Assembly: GCF_000622365.1 (NCBI RefSeq)
Contig: NZ_JASC01000014.1
Coordinates: 1,488,001-1,552,000 of the forward strand
DNA: 64,000 bases
Direction: 5' to 3'
DNA from: Sulfitobacter noctilucae
Lineage (GTDB): Bacteria; Pseudomonadota; Alphaproteobacteria; Rhodobacterales; Rhodobacteraceae
In this document: positions 9,242 to 20,560 of the stretch, piece by piece
How the letters are laid out: every line of letters begins with the position of its first letter
Numbering within the stretch: the first letter of the stretch is position 1
Notes under the pieces: model-generated
Database searches by the model: none
The model's input: the letters and a program-made list of their open reading frames with translations, nothing else
What the model was told of the DNA's origin: nothing
Translations under genes and position numbers: made by a program

Positions 9242-10174
9242 TCAGGCTCCGGTAACGTCACCAACGCGCATAATTTCCCACTTTAGTCTTATCCCGCAGG
9301 AATCGTAAACCTTTTTTCGCACCTCTTCGCCCAATCCTTCAAGGTCTGCAGCGGTGGCCGTGCCGGTGTTGATCAGGAAATTGGGATGTTTGGGCGACAT
9401 TTGTGCGCCGCCAAGCGTAGCCCCGCGCAGGCCAGCCTCGTCGATAACCTTCCACGCCTTCAGGTCATGCACGTCATCCGCCTGCCCCGTCGATGAAAAT
9501 CCGGCAGGATTGCGAAAGGTGCTGCCCGCGCTGCGGTCCTTGGTGGGCTGGGTCGCATCGCGTTTGGCCAGTTGATCGGTCATGCGGTTATGTAGAGCAT
9601 CGGAATCTCCTGCAGGAGCTGCGAGCCGCACGGAGACGATCACCGCGCCTTCGGCCAGATCGCTTTGGCGGTAGGCGAAGTTCATATCCTCTGCCGTTAA
9701 TGTTACTAGTGACCCGTCGCGCAGCACAGCTTGCGCCGAGACAAAATGATCGGCCAGATAGCTGCCATAGCAACCCGCGTTCATCCGCACCGCCCCACCG
9801 ATGCTGCCGGGAATGGTGCGCAGGAAGGTCAGGTCCAACCCTGCATCCGCCGCCTTGCGGGCCACATGGGCATCAAGTGCTGCTGCACCAGCGGTGACAT
9901 GGCCCTTTTCGATCTCGATCCGGTTGAAACCCCGGCCCAACCGGATCACGACTGCCCGCAACCCGCCATCCCGCACAATCAGATTGGAACCGACTCCCAT
10001 CGGAAAGACCTGCACGTCCTGTGACAAAGCAGTCAGGAAATCTTGCAAATCCTCCAGATCCGCCGGCTGGAACACCCAATCTGCAGGCCCGCCAACGCGC
10101 AACCATGTCAGATCGCTGAGTGGTTTTTGTGGTGTCAGTGTGCCGCGTACGGGGGGAAGGGTCATATCCGTCAT
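9242..10174 (-). CDS. murB: UDP-N-acetylenolpyruvoylglucosamine reductase MurB
   Basis: MurB is the FAD-dependent reductase that forms UDP-MurNAc. It has 310 residues from the start at 10174 (M-T-D-M-T-L-P-P-V). Motifs include the FAD-binding [29 protein letters not shown], the active-site loop [10 protein letters not shown] and HPNFLINTG, which place it in the MurB family without ambiguity. The frame is open another 40 codons upstream, but that stretch overlaps the preceding membrane protein gene's spacer and carries no conserved sequence. It follows the 94-residue membrane protein by 31 bases. Confidence 0.96.
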   Translation of the reverse strand: MTDMTLPPVRGTLTPQKPLSDLTWLRVGGPADWVFQPADLEDLQDFLTALSQDVQVFPMGVGSNLIVRDGGLRAVVIRLGRGFNRIEIEKGHVTAGAAALDAHVARKAADAGLDLTFLRTIPGSIGGAVRMNAGCYGSYLADHFVSAQAVLRDGSLVTLTAEDMNFAYRQSDLAEGAVIVSVRLAAPAGDSDALHNRMTDQLAKRDATQPTKDRSAGSTFRNPAGFSSTGQADDVHDLKAWKVIDEAGLRGATLGGAQMSPKHPNFLINTGTATAADLEGLGEEVRKKVYDSCGIRLKWEIMRVGDVTGA

Positions 10175-10205
10175 GGCCTCTGTGTCATCCGCATTGCAGC
10201 CGCCG

Positions 10206-10490
10206 TCAACCCAGCGGGTCAGACACGCGGCTGTCGCGCCAAGCCCGCGCAATGCGACCCGCAAAACCACCAATGAAAAAGGCGCAGACCCCATAGATCA
10301 GCGCCGCGGTCAGCGCCATTAATACATTTACCTCGAAAGGATGCGCCTGCAAGCCAAAGACCATCCACGACAAATTTAGTGCAAGTCCGGCCAAAAGCAC
10401 GCTTAAGAAACGCAGATACCGCCGCGTGAAACCGCAGGCGGCACAGGCGAGCATCCAGACCACTAGGATGCCAAACAGCAGTAAACCCAT
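10206..10490 (-). CDS. Small membrane protein between murC and murB (94 aa)
   Basis: I do not recognise a named family. From the ATG at 10490 the product has 94 residues with three likely membrane spans: about 2-19 ([18 protein letters not shown]), 27-46 and 54-79. The tail is short and basic. The start overlaps the stop of the preceding gene by one base (TAATG), which indicates translational coupling, so a real gene is likely. The longer frame to 10775 is read-through over the neighbouring gene. It is the last of four small membrane protein genes between murC and murB. Confidence 0.75.
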   Translation of the reverse strand: MGLLLFGILVVWMLACAACGFTRRYLRFLSVLLAGLALNLSWMVFGLQAHPFEVNVLMALTAALIYGVCAFFIGGFAGRIARAWRDSRVSDPLG

Positions 10491-10753
10491 TATTCCGCGG
10501 GTCCACGAAAAGGAGTCTTGGACCGTAGCCAGCGTCCCAGATAGATCACCGGCCAGCGCAGGATCGAACAGCCCCCCGCCAGCATCAGCAGCCCGATCCA
10601 GGGACCATGCTGCACCGTGACATACCCCAACAGCGGGATGCCAAAGGCGATCAGCACATAGGCATTGCGCCAGTGGTTGTCGCGACTGGGCGTCATCGCC
10701 AATAGATTGGCAATCACCGCCCAGAAACAAGCCAGTGTCAGAGATAGGCTCAC
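10490..10753 (-). CDS. DUF2484-like small membrane protein (87 aa, second copy)
   Basis: The product has 87 residues starting at GTG 10753 (M-S-L-S-L-T-L-A-C-F-W). Its hydrophobic pattern and ending (R-W-P-V-I-Y-L-G-R-W-L) parallel the preceding 83-residue protein (R-N-P-L-M-F-I-W-A-K-L). The two look like tandem paralogues of the family I recall as DUF2484, found beside murB in Rhodobacterales. The GTG overlaps the stop of the preceding gene by four bases (GTGA). Function is unknown; location suggests a role connected to envelope synthesis, which is inference only. Confidence 0.75.
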   Translation of the reverse strand: MSLSLTLACFWAVIANLLAMTPSRDNHWRNAYVLIAFGIPLLGYVTVQHGPWIGLLMLAGGCSILRWPVIYLGRWLRSKTPFRGPAE

Positions 10754-11001
10754 TGAGGCACCTGCGGATTTTCACCGCGCAGCTTGGCCCAGATGAACAT
10801 CAGCGGATTGCGGAACATCGACCCGAAAGCGGCCAACGCCAGAAGCGCCATGAACCAGCCCACTTGAAAAGCGATCAGCACGATCAGTACCGGTGCCGCC
10901 AGCAGCAGGAAGCTGCCCGGCAAGTACTGCTGTCGCATCGGTAGCATCGCCACCCCGGCGGATGCGAACACCCATAGAATGCAGATTAATAGAAGCGTCA
11001 T
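10750..11001 (-). CDS. DUF2484-like small membrane protein (83 aa, first copy)
   Basis: From the ATG at 11001 the product has 83 residues with three hydrophobic segments: about 2-20, 29-45 and 48-62. A short polar C-terminus contains R-N-P-L-M-F-I-W-A-K-L. AAAGGAGA lies at good spacing upstream, and the start overlaps the preceding stop (ATGA). The DUF2484 assignment is from recall. The downstream gene looks like a diverged duplicate. Confidence 0.78.
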   Translation of the reverse strand: MTLLLICILWVFASAGVAMLPMRQQYLPGSFLLLAAPVLIVLIAFQVGWFMALLALAAFGSMFRNPLMFIWAKLRGENPQVPQ

Positions 11002-11320
11002 GCCGTCTCCTTTCGAGAGTGGTCCCAAACTGCGCGTGATAGAGTCCCCACAACCAGTCCGACGAGAGACCATTGGAGGATAGGCCAGGCAATCGTCAGG
11101 ATGGGCGGCGTTGTCACGGAGACAAGAGCGAACACAGGGCCGACCTCGTATCCTTCGACCACGGCCCGCAAGACGAAATAGACGTAGGGCAAACAAATCG
11201 CGAAAAGCGTTACGGTGACCAACAAGATCGCGGCCTTTGCAGGGCCTGCAAAGATCGAAACACACAAACTCATTATAGGAACCGCAACTAGCGCGACCGC
11301 GACTATGACCGCGACAAAAT

Positions 11321-11324
<4 letters not shown>
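10998..11324 (-). CDS. Small membrane protein directly after murC (108 aa)
   Basis: The start is GTG at 11324 and overlaps the murC stop by four bases (GTGA). The product has 108 residues and about three hydrophobic segments: about 1-25, 32-53 and 64-98. It ends in a charged tail, D-H-S-R-K-E-T-A. I do not recognise the family. The frame is open to 11402, but that part lies inside murC and lacks a start that fits. Tight overlap with both neighbours supports translation as part of the murC-murB block. Confidence 0.72.
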
Positions 11325-12738
<1,414 letters not shown>

Positions 12739-12742
<4 letters not shown>

Positions 12743-13839
12743 GTCGTCTTTCCTTTCTCTGCCAAAGCCTCGACCATGCTGGCCAAAGCCTCTGCCGCTT
12801 CGGGCTTGCCTACCGACAAAGCTGCATTTGCCATCTGCAACGCCCCTTTGGGATTGCTCAGTATCAATTCGATTTGTGCCGCCATCGCCTCTGGCGTAGC
12901 GGTATCCTCGGGCATCAGCACTGCGGCATTGGCATCTACCAGCCCGCGGGCATTCGCTGTTTGCTCATCCCGGATCGCAGCCGCCAGCGGGATCAGGATC
13001 GACGGGCGCCCGATGACCGACATATCAGCAACGGTGGAAGCCCCGGCCCGTGTTATGACCAGCTGCGCTTCTGACATGCGGCGCGGTACATCGTCAAAGA
13101 AGGGCTGCACCTCGGCGCGGATGCCATTTTCGTTGTAAAAGGCGGTCACACGTTCGGCGTCCTCATCGCGGGCCTGATGACTAACTTTGATGTTTTTCAG
13201 CATATCCATCGGCAAGGCGGCAATCGCAGGCGGCACCACATCGCTGAGGATACGCGCGCCCTGAGAGCCGCCCATCACCAACAGGTCCATCGGATAATCG
13301 CCCGGCGGAATATATCCGGCACCTGCCCGTTCCAGGATCGAACCGCGTACCGGGTTGCCCACATGAACGCCGTCGACACCGTCAGGCAAAGCCGTTGGCC
13401 AAGTGCCGCAGGCCACCTGATCGACGCGCTTGGCGAAAAGCTCGTTTACCCGGCCCAATACGCCGTTTTGCTCGTGGATCATGCGCGGGATGCGCAGCAG
13501 TGTTGCCGCCCCAAGCGCCGGGATCGAGGGGTAGCCGCCAAAGCCCACGACAACGCTGGGCTTGTCCCGCAGCATCCGCCAGATGGCCCCCAGTGTGCCC
13601 ATTGCAATGCGCGGTGCGACCATCGCCTTGGCCAGCAATCCGCCCCGTGCAAAGGTCGCTGAATTCACTTCCACAATCTCGACTGCATCGGGGAAACTGC
13701 CAGTATAGCGCGCGCCTCGGGCATCCGTACTGAGCCGCACGCGCCAACCGCGCTGCAACATCACTTCGGCGAGCGCCTGAGCAGGGAACATGTGCCCGCC
13801 GGTGCCGCCTGCCGCGATGATCAAAAGAGGGGCTTTCAT
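12739..13839 (-). CDS. murG: UDP-GlcNAc--lipid I transferase MurG
   Basis: MurG is the peripheral membrane glycosyltransferase (GT28) that converts lipid I to lipid II. The 366-residue protein has the N-terminal glycine loop [16 protein letters not shown], the second G-rich motif GGYPS and the UDP-GlcNAc-binding region [24 protein letters not shown] follows in the C-terminal domain. Its start overlaps the ftsW stop (ATGA) and its stop overlaps murC, giving a tightly coupled ftsW-murG-murC unit. Confidence 0.98.
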
Positions 13840-15005
13840 CTCATCCGTCCCCGACCGAGAAGATCCGAAATCTGACCTTGAGGCCGCGAGCGGGTAAAGG
13901 CCAGCAGCATGCCCACGGCAATGCCACTGGCAATCACAGAGGAGCCACCATAGCTGACGAATGGCAAGGTCATGCCCTTGGCTGGCAAAAGGCGCACGGC
14001 CACACCCATGTTGATCATCGCCTGCACACCGAACATGCAGGCAAGGCCGGTACCGGCCAGCCGGATAAAGGGATCACGCTCGCGCACCAGTCGAAGAAGC
14101 GACCGCACGACAACAGCTGTGTAAAGCGCGATGATGCAGATTACCAAAACCATGCCGTATTCCTCGGCGGCCACGGCGATGATGAAATCGGTATGCGCAT
14201 CGGGCAAAGACCATTTCACTTCGCCTTCGCCCACGCCTACCCCGAACAAGCCGCCTTCGCGGATCGCGTTGGTGGCATAGCCAAGCTGTGTGGTCGGATC
14301 GACATCGGGCGAGAGAAAGCCGTCGATACGGCGGGCGAAGTGTTCGGAGTTGGCATAGGCAACCGTCCCTGCAACCACGACCAATGCCGCCATGCCCACA
14401 AGCAAAACCATCGGCGCGCCGGACACAAAATACATCACGCCCCAGCCAAAGAGCACAAGACAGGCCTGTCCGAAATCGGGCTGCAAGGCCAGCATCAACA
14501 CAATGGCGATACACAGCGCAAAGGACCACGCCTTGCCAGGCGGGCCGTTGATCTCAAGACTGGCAGCCATCATCCAGCCCGCAGCCACGACAAAACCGGG
14601 TTTCAAAAATTCGGACGGTTGGATGGAGGCAAAGCCAAGCGAGTACCACCGCGTGGCCCCTTTGCCGAAATCAGTCCCGAAGAAGGGTAGCAAAGCCAAA
14701 CCTACAAAGGCCACGAGGAAACCGATCACCGCCAAGCGGCGGACCACAACCGGCGACATCATCGAGGTCAGCAGCATCGCCATGATTGCAAGACCGCCAA
14801 AAACCGCCTGTCTTTGGACATAGTGAAACGGCTCAAAACCATTGCGCTCGGCCAAAGGCACAGAGGCCGCAAGCCCCAAAAGCAATCCGACGCTGAACAA
14901 CATCAACACGCAGGACAACGCCCAACGGTCTACCGTCCGCCACCATTTTGGAAGAATAGGTTCACCGTCCTGTACCGGAACGGTGCCATGCGCCATCGCT
15001 GTCAT
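13836..15005 (-). CDS. ftsW: Septal peptidoglycan polymerase FtsW
   Basis: FtsW is the SEDS-family glycosyltransferase that polymerises septal glycan from lipid II together with FtsI. The 389-residue protein has about ten membrane spans. The SEDS landmarks are present: the loop with [10 protein letters not shown] and PSEFLKPG, then the C-terminal [12 protein letters not shown] cytoplasmic N-terminal tail precedes the first span. The start at 15005 is the first Met of the frame. The upstream neighbour is the peroxiredoxin-like gene, so a promoter may lie in the 141-base gap. Confidence 0.97.
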   Translation of the reverse strand: MTAMAHGTVPVQDGEPILPKWWRTVDRWALSCVLMLFSVGLLLGLAASVPLAERNGFEPFHYVQRQAVFGGLAIMAMLLTSMMSPVVVRRLAVIGFLVAFVGLALLPFFGTDFGKGATRWYSLGFASIQPSEFLKPGFVVAAGWMMAASLEINGPPGKAWSFALCIAIVLMLALQPDFGQACLVLFGWGVMYFVSGAPMVLLVGMAALVVVAGTVAYANSEHFARRIDGFLSPDVDPTTQLGYATNAIREGGLFGVGVGEGEVKWSLPDAHTDFIIAVAAEEYGMVLVICIIALYTAVVVRSLLRLVRERDPFIRLAGTGLACMFGVQAMINMGVAVRLLPAKGMTLPFVSYGGSSVIASGIAVGMLLAFTRSRPQGQISDLLGRGRMR

Positions 15006-15146
15006 GACTGATCTGCCTTACACTGCCTCGAATGCCCCAAAGGGCGCCCCCTTCTGGAGGTCTATCCGCGTAGCGTAGACGATTATTGGACCGCAATCCA
15101 GCGATTTCCGCCGCAGATCGGCACCTGCGGCGGACTGGCCTGCCGC

Positions 15147-15671
15147 CTATGCGGCCTGGTGTGTGCCCCGCACGGGGTAGTCATTGGCCCGAACGAACTT
15201 GATCCCGTTCGCAAGGCTTTGCAGATCGGGCCGCGCAAAAGGTGCGTTGGACACATCCAAAATCTGGATGTTGCCCTGCCCGTTCACGACAAACACCGCC
15301 GGTTCAGCAAACGGCCGATCTGTTTCCTTCGGGCTGCGCGGATCGCTAATGTAGAGGCCAAGCTGTCGCATCTGCGCGATGCTCAGATCATAACCCATCG
15401 CAAGCGACAGGTCTTTTTCCTCGGTCATCGCTTGCGCCTTGTCCTGCGGATCGCCCGAGACCACCACCACATCGACACCCTGATCGGTAAATTCTGATGT
15501 CATTCCATCGAGTTCTGCGAGGTACTTCTTGCAGATCGGACAGTGCAATCCACGGTATACAACTACCAATTGCCAGTCATGCCCGTTTTGAGGCACCCCC
15601 AAGGTGAGTGAGCCGCCGCCCAGCTTTGCGACTTCAATGCTCGGGAATGCTGAGCCTGCTGTGAGTGTCAT
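15147..15671 (-). CDS. Peroxiredoxin-like (AhpC/TSA family) protein
   Basis: The 174-residue product has a thioredoxin-like fold typical of AhpC/TSA proteins. The segment VVVYRGLHCPICKKYLAEL holds a C-x-x-C pair (Cys44, Cys47), followed by VVVVSGDPQDKAQ and a proline-rich C-terminal half. It probably reduces peroxides or acts as a thiol oxidoreductase in the cytoplasm. The start at 15671 has AAAGGA at ideal spacing; the longer frame to 15728 lacks this. It interrupts the dcw cluster between murD and ftsW and is divergent from the flavoprotein gene, so the two may share a redox-responsive intergenic region of about 108 bases. Confidence 0.85.
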   Translation of the reverse strand: MTLTAGSAFPSIEVAKLGGGSLTLGVPQNGHDWQLVVVYRGLHCPICKKYLAELDGMTSEFTDQGVDVVVVSGDPQDKAQAMTEEKDLSLAMGYDLSIAQMRQLGLYISDPRSPKETDRPFAEPAVFVVNGQGNIQILDVSNAPFARPDLQSLANGIKFVRANDYPVRGTHQAA

Positions 15672-15779
15672 GTCGATATCCTTTCTATTGCTTGTAAGGT
15701 ACATGTGCCCCGCCACCCGCGGCAGCAAGTCCGCTCACGCCAACTTGACCCTCGTGTCAGGGCATGGGATGCCGCGCGG

Positions 15780-16958
15780 ATGCAATATGATACCGTGATC
15801 ATAGGGGCCGGTGCCGCCGGCATGATGTGTGCTGCCCATGCGAAAGGCCGCGTGCTTGTGGTGGATCACGCAAAGGCACCGGGCGAAAAGATCCGCATTT
15901 CCGGCGGTGGTCGGTGCAATTTCACCAACATGTATTGCGCGCCTGAAAATTTTCTCTCCGCCAACCCGCATTTCGCCAAATCCGCGCTGGCCCGCTACAC
16001 CCAGTGGGATTTTATCGAACTGGTGGACCGCCACGGCATCCCCTGGCACGAAAAGACGCTGGGACAGCTTTTCTGCGACACCTCGGCCAAAGACATCATC
16101 GCCATGCTACGCCGCATGATGGAAGATGCGGGCGCAGAGCTGCGCCTCAACACTGGCGTGAACCGCATCGAAAAGCGCGCGGGCGGGTTTAGCATCGCAC
16201 TGCAATCCGCTGATAACGTGCAAGAAGTCAAAGCAGTTAATCTTGTCATCGCAACGGGTGGCAAATCCATCCCCAAGATGGGCGCGACAGGCTTTGCCTA
16301 TGACATCGCGCGTCAGTTCGACATCCCTGTGACCGACACCCGTGCCGCCCTCGTGCCGTTCACCTTCGCCGAAGGCCGCTTTGCCGAAATTTCCGGGACT
16401 GCTACTCCCGCCAAAGTCACCGCAGGCGGCACGACTTTTGAAGAGGCGCTGCTGTTCACTCATCGCGGCCTCTCCGGCCCGGCCGTCCTGCAAGCCTCGA
16501 GCTATTGGCGCGAAGGCGAAGCCGTAACGGTCAACCTCTGCCCCAAGGGCGATCTACTCGACAAATTGCGCGACCAACGCCAAACGGCAGGCCGCAAGAA
16601 TTTCACCACCGAGCTGGCCCGCCACCTGCCCGCCCGACTGGTCGATCACCTGAGCACCCAAATGGACCTCAGCGGCAATCTGGCCGATTGGAGCGATACA
16701 CGGCTGACTGCGCTGACCGATACACTCGCCGCATGGGAACTGCACCCCAGCGGCACCGAAGGATACCGCACCGCCGAAGTCACCCTTGGTGGCATTGACA
16801 CCGATGCGCTATCGTCCAAAACGATGGAAAGCAAATCTGTCCCCGGCCTCTATTTCATTGGCGAAGCGGTTGATGTCACCGGCTGGCTTGGCGGGTTCAA
16901 CTTTCAATGGGCGTGGTCATCGGGCGTGGCCACCGCCCGCGCGATCAACGGGCAGTAA
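15780..16958 (+). CDS. HI0933/YhiN-type NAD(P)/FAD-dependent oxidoreductase
   Basis: The 392-residue protein begins with a dinucleotide-binding motif ([13 protein letters not shown], residues 4-16). It has the HI0933 signature [15 protein letters not shown] and ends with [15 protein letters not shown], typical of the family. The substrate of these flavoproteins is unknown. The start at 15780 fits the conserved N-terminus; the frame upstream to 15705 is not conserved in type. The gene is on the opposite strand to the dcw genes, and its 3' end overlaps the murD 3' end by 14 bases. Together with the peroxiredoxin-like gene it forms a redox insert in the cluster. Confidence 0.9.
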   Translation: MQYDTVIIGAGAAGMMCAAHAKGRVLVVDHAKAPGEKIRISGGGRCNFTNMYCAPENFLSANPHFAKSALARYTQWDFIELVDRHGIPWHEKTLGQLFCDTSAKDIIAMLRRMMEDAGAELRLNTGVNRIEKRAGGFSIALQSADNVQEVKAVNLVIATGGKSIPKMGATGFAYDIARQFDIPVTDTRAALVPFTFAEGRFAEISGTATPAKVTAGGTTFEEALLFTHRGLSGPAVLQASSYWREGEAVTVNLCPKGDLLDKLRDQRQTAGRKNFTTELARHLPARLVDHLSTQMDLSGNLADWSDTRLTALTDTLAAWELHPSGTEGYRTAEVTLGGIDTDALSSKTMESKSVPGLYFIGEAVDVTGWLGGFNFQWAWSSGVATARAINGQ

Positions 16959-18345
16959 CCTTGGCCACCTGTGCGGCGAAATCTTCGCCGCGCCGCTCGA
17001 AACTGTCATATTGATCAAAGCTGGCCGCTGCGGGGGCCAGCAGTACCACATCCCCGGCCTCTGCCTCAGCCACCGCACGGGCGACAGCCTGCTCCATCGT
17101 GCCACATACCTCTGCCTCGACCTCCAGCTGCATGGCAAAGCCTGCGGCCTCGCGCCCGATCACATAGGCTTTGCGCACCGACCCTACGGCCCCTGCCAAC
17201 CCTTCCAGCCCACCTTCTTTTTCCAGCCCGCCGCAAATCCAGCGGATGTTCTGGAATGCCGCCAGCGCTTTGGCGGCGCTATCCACATTGGTGGCCTTGC
17301 TGTCATTGACAAAGCGCACGCCACCCATCTCTGCAATGGTCTGCGAACGGTGCGGCAAACCGCCAAAACTGTGGAATGCCGCCTCGATCACTTTGGGCGC
17401 AAGCCCCAAGGTGCGGCAGGCCGCATAGGCGGCACAGGCGTTCTGGTGGTTGTGTGACCCCGGCAGCCCCGCGACGGTGCGCAGATCAATCGACGCAATC
17501 TGTTTGCCCTTGCGCACCTCGGCTAAAAACCCCTTGCGAGCATAAACCTGCCAGCCAGCCCCGGTCAATTTGCGATCAACAGAAACACGGATCACCCGGT
17601 CGTCCGCCGGTCCCTCGCTTAACTGACCGGCCAGAAAACGCCCCTCAGGCTCATCCACCCCGATGATGGCACGGTCCGGACCTCCCTCAGCAAATAACCT
17701 GCGCTTGGCAGCGAAATAGCCACCCAGCCCGTGGTGCCGGTCCAGATGATCGGGGCTGAGGTTGGTAAAGACTGCCACATCCGGCGTCAGGTTACGCGCC
17801 AGATCGGTTTGATAGGACGACAGCTCCAACACCACGACCTCGCCGTCGATGGCCGGGTCCAGATCCAGCACACCGCGCCCGATGTTGCCCGCCAGTTGGC
17901 ATGGCCGCTGCACATGGCTGAGAATATGATGGATCAGCGCCGAAGTTGTGGATTTACCGTTTGACCCCGTGACCGCGACAACTCTTGGCATAGTCTCGAA
18001 ACTGTTCCACGCCCCCGTGGCAAAGCTTTGAAAGAACAGGCCGATGTCATTGTCCACCGGTACACCAGCCTCCACTGCGGCGGCGACCACAGGGTTTGGT
18101 GCGGGATAGAGATGCGGAATACCGGGGCTCACGATCAAACGCGCGATCCCATCGAAATCCGCAGCAGAGCGGAACGGCATAGTGGTAAACCCTTCGGTTT
18201 CAGCCCGCGCCCGCGCCTCTGGGTTGTCATCCCAACACAGCGCCTCCGCGCCGCCTTCGCGCAGGGCCCGTGCCGAACTTAGCCCCGAACGGCCCAGCCC
18301 CAGAACAGCAACGCGGCTTCCTTGCAAACCCTGTACTGGAATCAT
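16945..18345 (-). CDS. murD: UDP-N-acetylmuramoylalanine--D-glutamate ligase MurD
   Basis: MurD adds D-Glu to UDP-MurNAc-L-Ala. The 466-residue protein has the N-terminal [14 protein letters not shown], the ATP-binding [13 protein letters not shown], the catalytic-lysine region and NDSKATN in the C-domain. The start at 18345 (M-I-P-V-Q-G-L) is chosen because the conserved N-terminal Rossmann strand follows directly. It is divergent from glsA with 66 bases between starts, and its 3' end overlaps the flavoprotein gene. Confidence 0.97.
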   Translation of the reverse strand: MIPVQGLQGSRVAVLGLGRSGLSSARALREGGAEALCWDDNPEARARAETEGFTTMPFRSAADFDGIARLIVSPGIPHLYPAPNPVVAAAVEAGVPVDNDIGLFFQSFATGAWNSFETMPRVVAVTGSNGKSTTSALIHHILSHVQRPCQLAGNIGRGVLDLDPAIDGEVVVLELSSYQTDLARNLTPDVAVFTNLSPDHLDRHHGLGGYFAAKRRLFAEGGPDRAIIGVDEPEGRFLAGQLSEGPADDRVIRVSVDRKLTGAGWQVYARKGFLAEVRKGKQIASIDLRTVAGLPGSHNHQNACAAYAACRTLGLAPKVIEAAFHSFGGLPHRSQTIAEMGGVRFVNDSKATNVDSAAKALAAFQNIRWICGGLEKEGGLEGLAGAVGSVRKAYVIGREAAGFAMQLEVEAEVCGTMEQAVARAVAEAEAGDVVLLAPAAASFDQYDSFERRGEDFAAQVAKVTAR

Positions 18346-18411
18346 CACGCACCCCCTGCTAAGTGTCCGGCGCACAATGGCGGCACAGGCCCCCCTTCAC
18401 AAGGCACAGAC

Positions 18412-19335
18412 ATGGCAATTTCCGATCTTCAAGAGCGGCTTACCGATCTCGATGCCTTTCAGCGGGCCACCGGCGATTGGGGCATACCCGCCAATTATAT
18501 CCCCGAACTGGCCAGTATCGACACCGAGCAGTTCGCCATCACCGTCGCCACAGCGGATGGCCAGATCTTTAGCGCAGGCGACGCAGACACCCGGTTTTCT
18601 GTTCAATCCATCACCAAGATTTTCACCCTCGCCATCGCATTGGGTCGGGTGGGCGATCAGTTGTGGAACCGGGTCGGGCGCGAACCCTCGGGTCGAGCCT
18701 TCAACTCCATTGTGCAGCTTGAGCAGGAACGCGAACAGGGCCGCCCGCGCAACCCTTTCATCAACGCAGGCGCCATCGTCACCACAGACGAGATCCTCTC
18801 GGGCCGCGCCCCCCGCGATGCGCTGGCCGAGATCGTGCAGTTCGTGCGCACCGCCGCCGAAGACGATGACATCCACATCAACAACATCGTCGCCGCCTCC
18901 GAAATCGAACACGGCCATCGGAACTTTGCGCTCGCGCACTTTCTCGCAAGTTGCAATAATCTCAAGAACCCGCCGGAAATGACGCTTGGCACCTACTTCC
19001 ACCACTGCGCCATCGAAATGACCACCCAGCAGCTGGCCATGGCAGGCCGGTTCCTGATGGATGCCAACTGTGGGCCGCGCCTGCTGTCAACCGCACGCAT
19101 CCGGCGGCTGAACGCCCTGATGCTGACTTGTGGGCACTACGACGGATCGGGCGATTTCGCCTACCGCGTGGGCATCCCCGGCAAATCCGGTGTGGGCGGC
19201 GGTATCCTGGCCATCGTGCCAGGGCAGGCCTCGATCGCCGTCTGGTCGCCGGGGTTGAACCGCTATGGCAACAGCCAACAAGGCACCGAAGCACTGGCCC
19301 GTCTGGCCAGTCAAATGAACTGGTCGATCTTCTAG
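18412..19335 (+). CDS. glsA: Glutaminase
   Basis: The enzyme hydrolyses L-glutamine to glutamate and ammonia and belongs to the serine-dependent beta-lactamase-like glutaminases. The 307-residue length and the catalytic pair Ser66-x-x-Lys69 (SITK) match the E. coli enzymes. NPFINAGAIVT, the region with HGHRNFALAHFL, and GKSGVGGGILA are also family features. The start at 18412 (M-A-I-S-D-L-Q) is preferred over the upstream frame, which has no conserved residues. It is inserted between murD and mraY on the opposite strand. Glutamate supply for D-Glu synthesis is a possible link but is inference. Confidence 0.95.
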   Translation: MAISDLQERLTDLDAFQRATGDWGIPANYIPELASIDTEQFAITVATADGQIFSAGDADTRFSVQSITKIFTLAIALGRVGDQLWNRVGREPSGRAFNSIVQLEQEREQGRPRNPFINAGAIVTTDEILSGRAPRDALAEIVQFVRTAAEDDDIHINNIVAASEIEHGHRNFALAHFLASCNNLKNPPEMTLGTYFHHCAIEMTTQQLAMAGRFLMDANCGPRLLSTARIRRLNALMLTCGHYDGSGDFAYRVGIPGKSGVGGGILAIVPGQASIAVWSPGLNRYGNSQQGTEALARLASQMNWSIF

Positions 19336-19370
19336 GCGGCACCCTCGACAAGAAGCAAAAAGCTCCCTTT

Positions 19371-19393
19371 CTCTTTTTGGCCCTATATCCCGC
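19371..19393 (+). repeat. Dispersed 23-base repeat, copy 1
   Basis: The core CTCTTTTTGGCC is followed by CTATATCCCGC. Closely similar copies occur at 34504-34526 (plus) and 48627-48649 (minus), each in an intergenic region. A pyrimidine-rich run precedes the core in all three. This copy lies between the convergent ends of glsA and mraY, directly before two tandem hairpins. Confidence 0.75.
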
Positions 19394-19399
19394 GGAGGT

Positions 19400-19434
19400 C
19401 TGGAGGCAGAGCCTCCAGAGGCGCATCTGCGCCT
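19400..19434. terminator. Two tandem perfect hairpins between glsA and mraY
   Basis: CTGGAGGC (19400-19407), loop AGA and GCCTCCAG (19411-19418) form a perfect 8-bp stem. It is followed at once by AGGCGCA, TC, TGCGCCT (about 19418-19433). They sit between two convergent genes and may act as a bidirectional terminator, although neither has a clear T-tract. They could equally be part of a REP-like repeat with the preceding 23-base motif. Confidence 0.55.
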
Positions 19435-19435
19435 G

Positions 19436-20518
19436 CTACCGCACTTTCAGCGTAGCCAGACCGATCATGGCGAGGATCAGCGAGATGATCCAGAACCGGA
19501 TCACGATCTGCGGCTCTGCCCAGCCCTTTTTCTCATAGTGGTGATGGATCGGGGCCATCAGAAACACCCGCTTGCCGGTGCGCTTGAAATAGAGCACCTG
19601 AATGATCACGCTCAACGCTTCTACAACAAACAAACCGCCCACAATCGCCAGCACCAGTTCATGTTTGGTCGCCACGGCAATGGCCCCAAGCGCGCCGCCA
19701 AGCGCAAGTGAACCCGTGTCGCCCATGAACACAGCCGCAGGCGGTGCGTTGTACCACAGAAACCCGAGGCCCCCGCCAAAAAGGCCTGCGGTAAAGATCA
19801 GAATTTCACCCGTCCCCGGCACATAATGCACATCGAGGTATTCGGTAAAATCGACGCGCCCCACAGCATAGGAAATCACGCCCAGCGTACCCGCCGCGAT
19901 CATCACCGGCATGATCGCCAATCCGTCCAGACCATCGGTCAGGTTCACCGCATTGGCAGACCCGACGATGACAATGACCGCAAACGGCACGAAGAAATAT
20001 CCCATATTGATGAGTGTGTCTTTAAAGATCGGCAGCGCCAGCTGGTACTGCAAAGCCTCCGGATGATAGGCCGCGGCCCAGAACCCTGCTGTCGCTGCAA
20101 TCAGAAAACCCAGCAAAAGCCGCAGCTTGGAGGAAACACCCGTGGTATTCTGTTTGCTGACCTTCGCATAGTCATCGGCAAAACCGATGGCTGCAAAGCT
20201 CATCGTCACAAAAAGCACCAGCCAAACAAAAGGGTTATCAAGCCGCGCCCAAAGCAGCGTCGAGGTCAAGAGCGCCCCGACGATAAGTAATCCGCCCATC
20301 GTAGGCGTGCCTGCCTTGACGAAATGCCCTTCTGGACCATCGTCACGAATGGGCTGACCCTTGCCCTGCCGCCGGCGCAACACAGCGATGAGCGGCTTGC
20401 CAAACAGAAACCCGAACACCAAAGCCGTCAGAAACGCACCGCCCGCCCGAAAGGTGATATAGCGGAAAAGGTTAAAAAAGTCGCCGCCATCCGACAGCAG
20501 GGTCAACCAATAGAGCAT
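19436..20518 (-). CDS. mraY: Phospho-N-acetylmuramoyl-pentapeptide-transferase MraY
   Basis: MraY is the integral membrane enzyme that makes lipid I from UDP-MurNAc-pentapeptide and undecaprenyl phosphate. The 360-residue protein has about ten membrane spans. The catalytic motifs are [25 protein letters not shown] and, near the C-terminus, [14 protein letters not shown]. The start at 20518 gives the conserved N-terminus M-L-Y-W-L. It lies 42 bases after murF on the same strand. Confidence 0.98.
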   Translation of the reverse strand: MLYWLTLLSDGGDFFNLFRYITFRAGGAFLTALVFGFLFGKPLIAVLRRRQGKGQPIRDDGPEGHFVKAGTPTMGGLLIVGALLTSTLLWARLDNPFVWLVLFVTMSFAAIGFADDYAKVSKQNTTGVSSKLRLLLGFLIAATAGFWAAAYHPEALQYQLALPIFKDTLINMGYFFVPFAVIVIVGSANAVNLTDGLDGLAIMPVMIAAGTLGVISYAVGRVDFTEYLDVHYVPGTGEILIFTAGLFGGGLGFLWYNAPPAAVFMGDTGSLALGGALGAIAVATKHELVLAIVGGLFVVEALSVIIQVLYFKRTGKRVFLMAPIHHHYEKKGWAEPQIVIRFWIISLILAMIGLATLKVR

Positions 20519-20560
20519 TCAATGCGCACCTTTACATCATCTTGTGGGCCGCACACCCAT

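Noticed and set aside
9037..9264. 75-codon Lys/Arg-rich frame between ddl and murB
   Set aside because: It mostly overlaps both neighbours and its unique part is two short hairpins in A-rich sequence.
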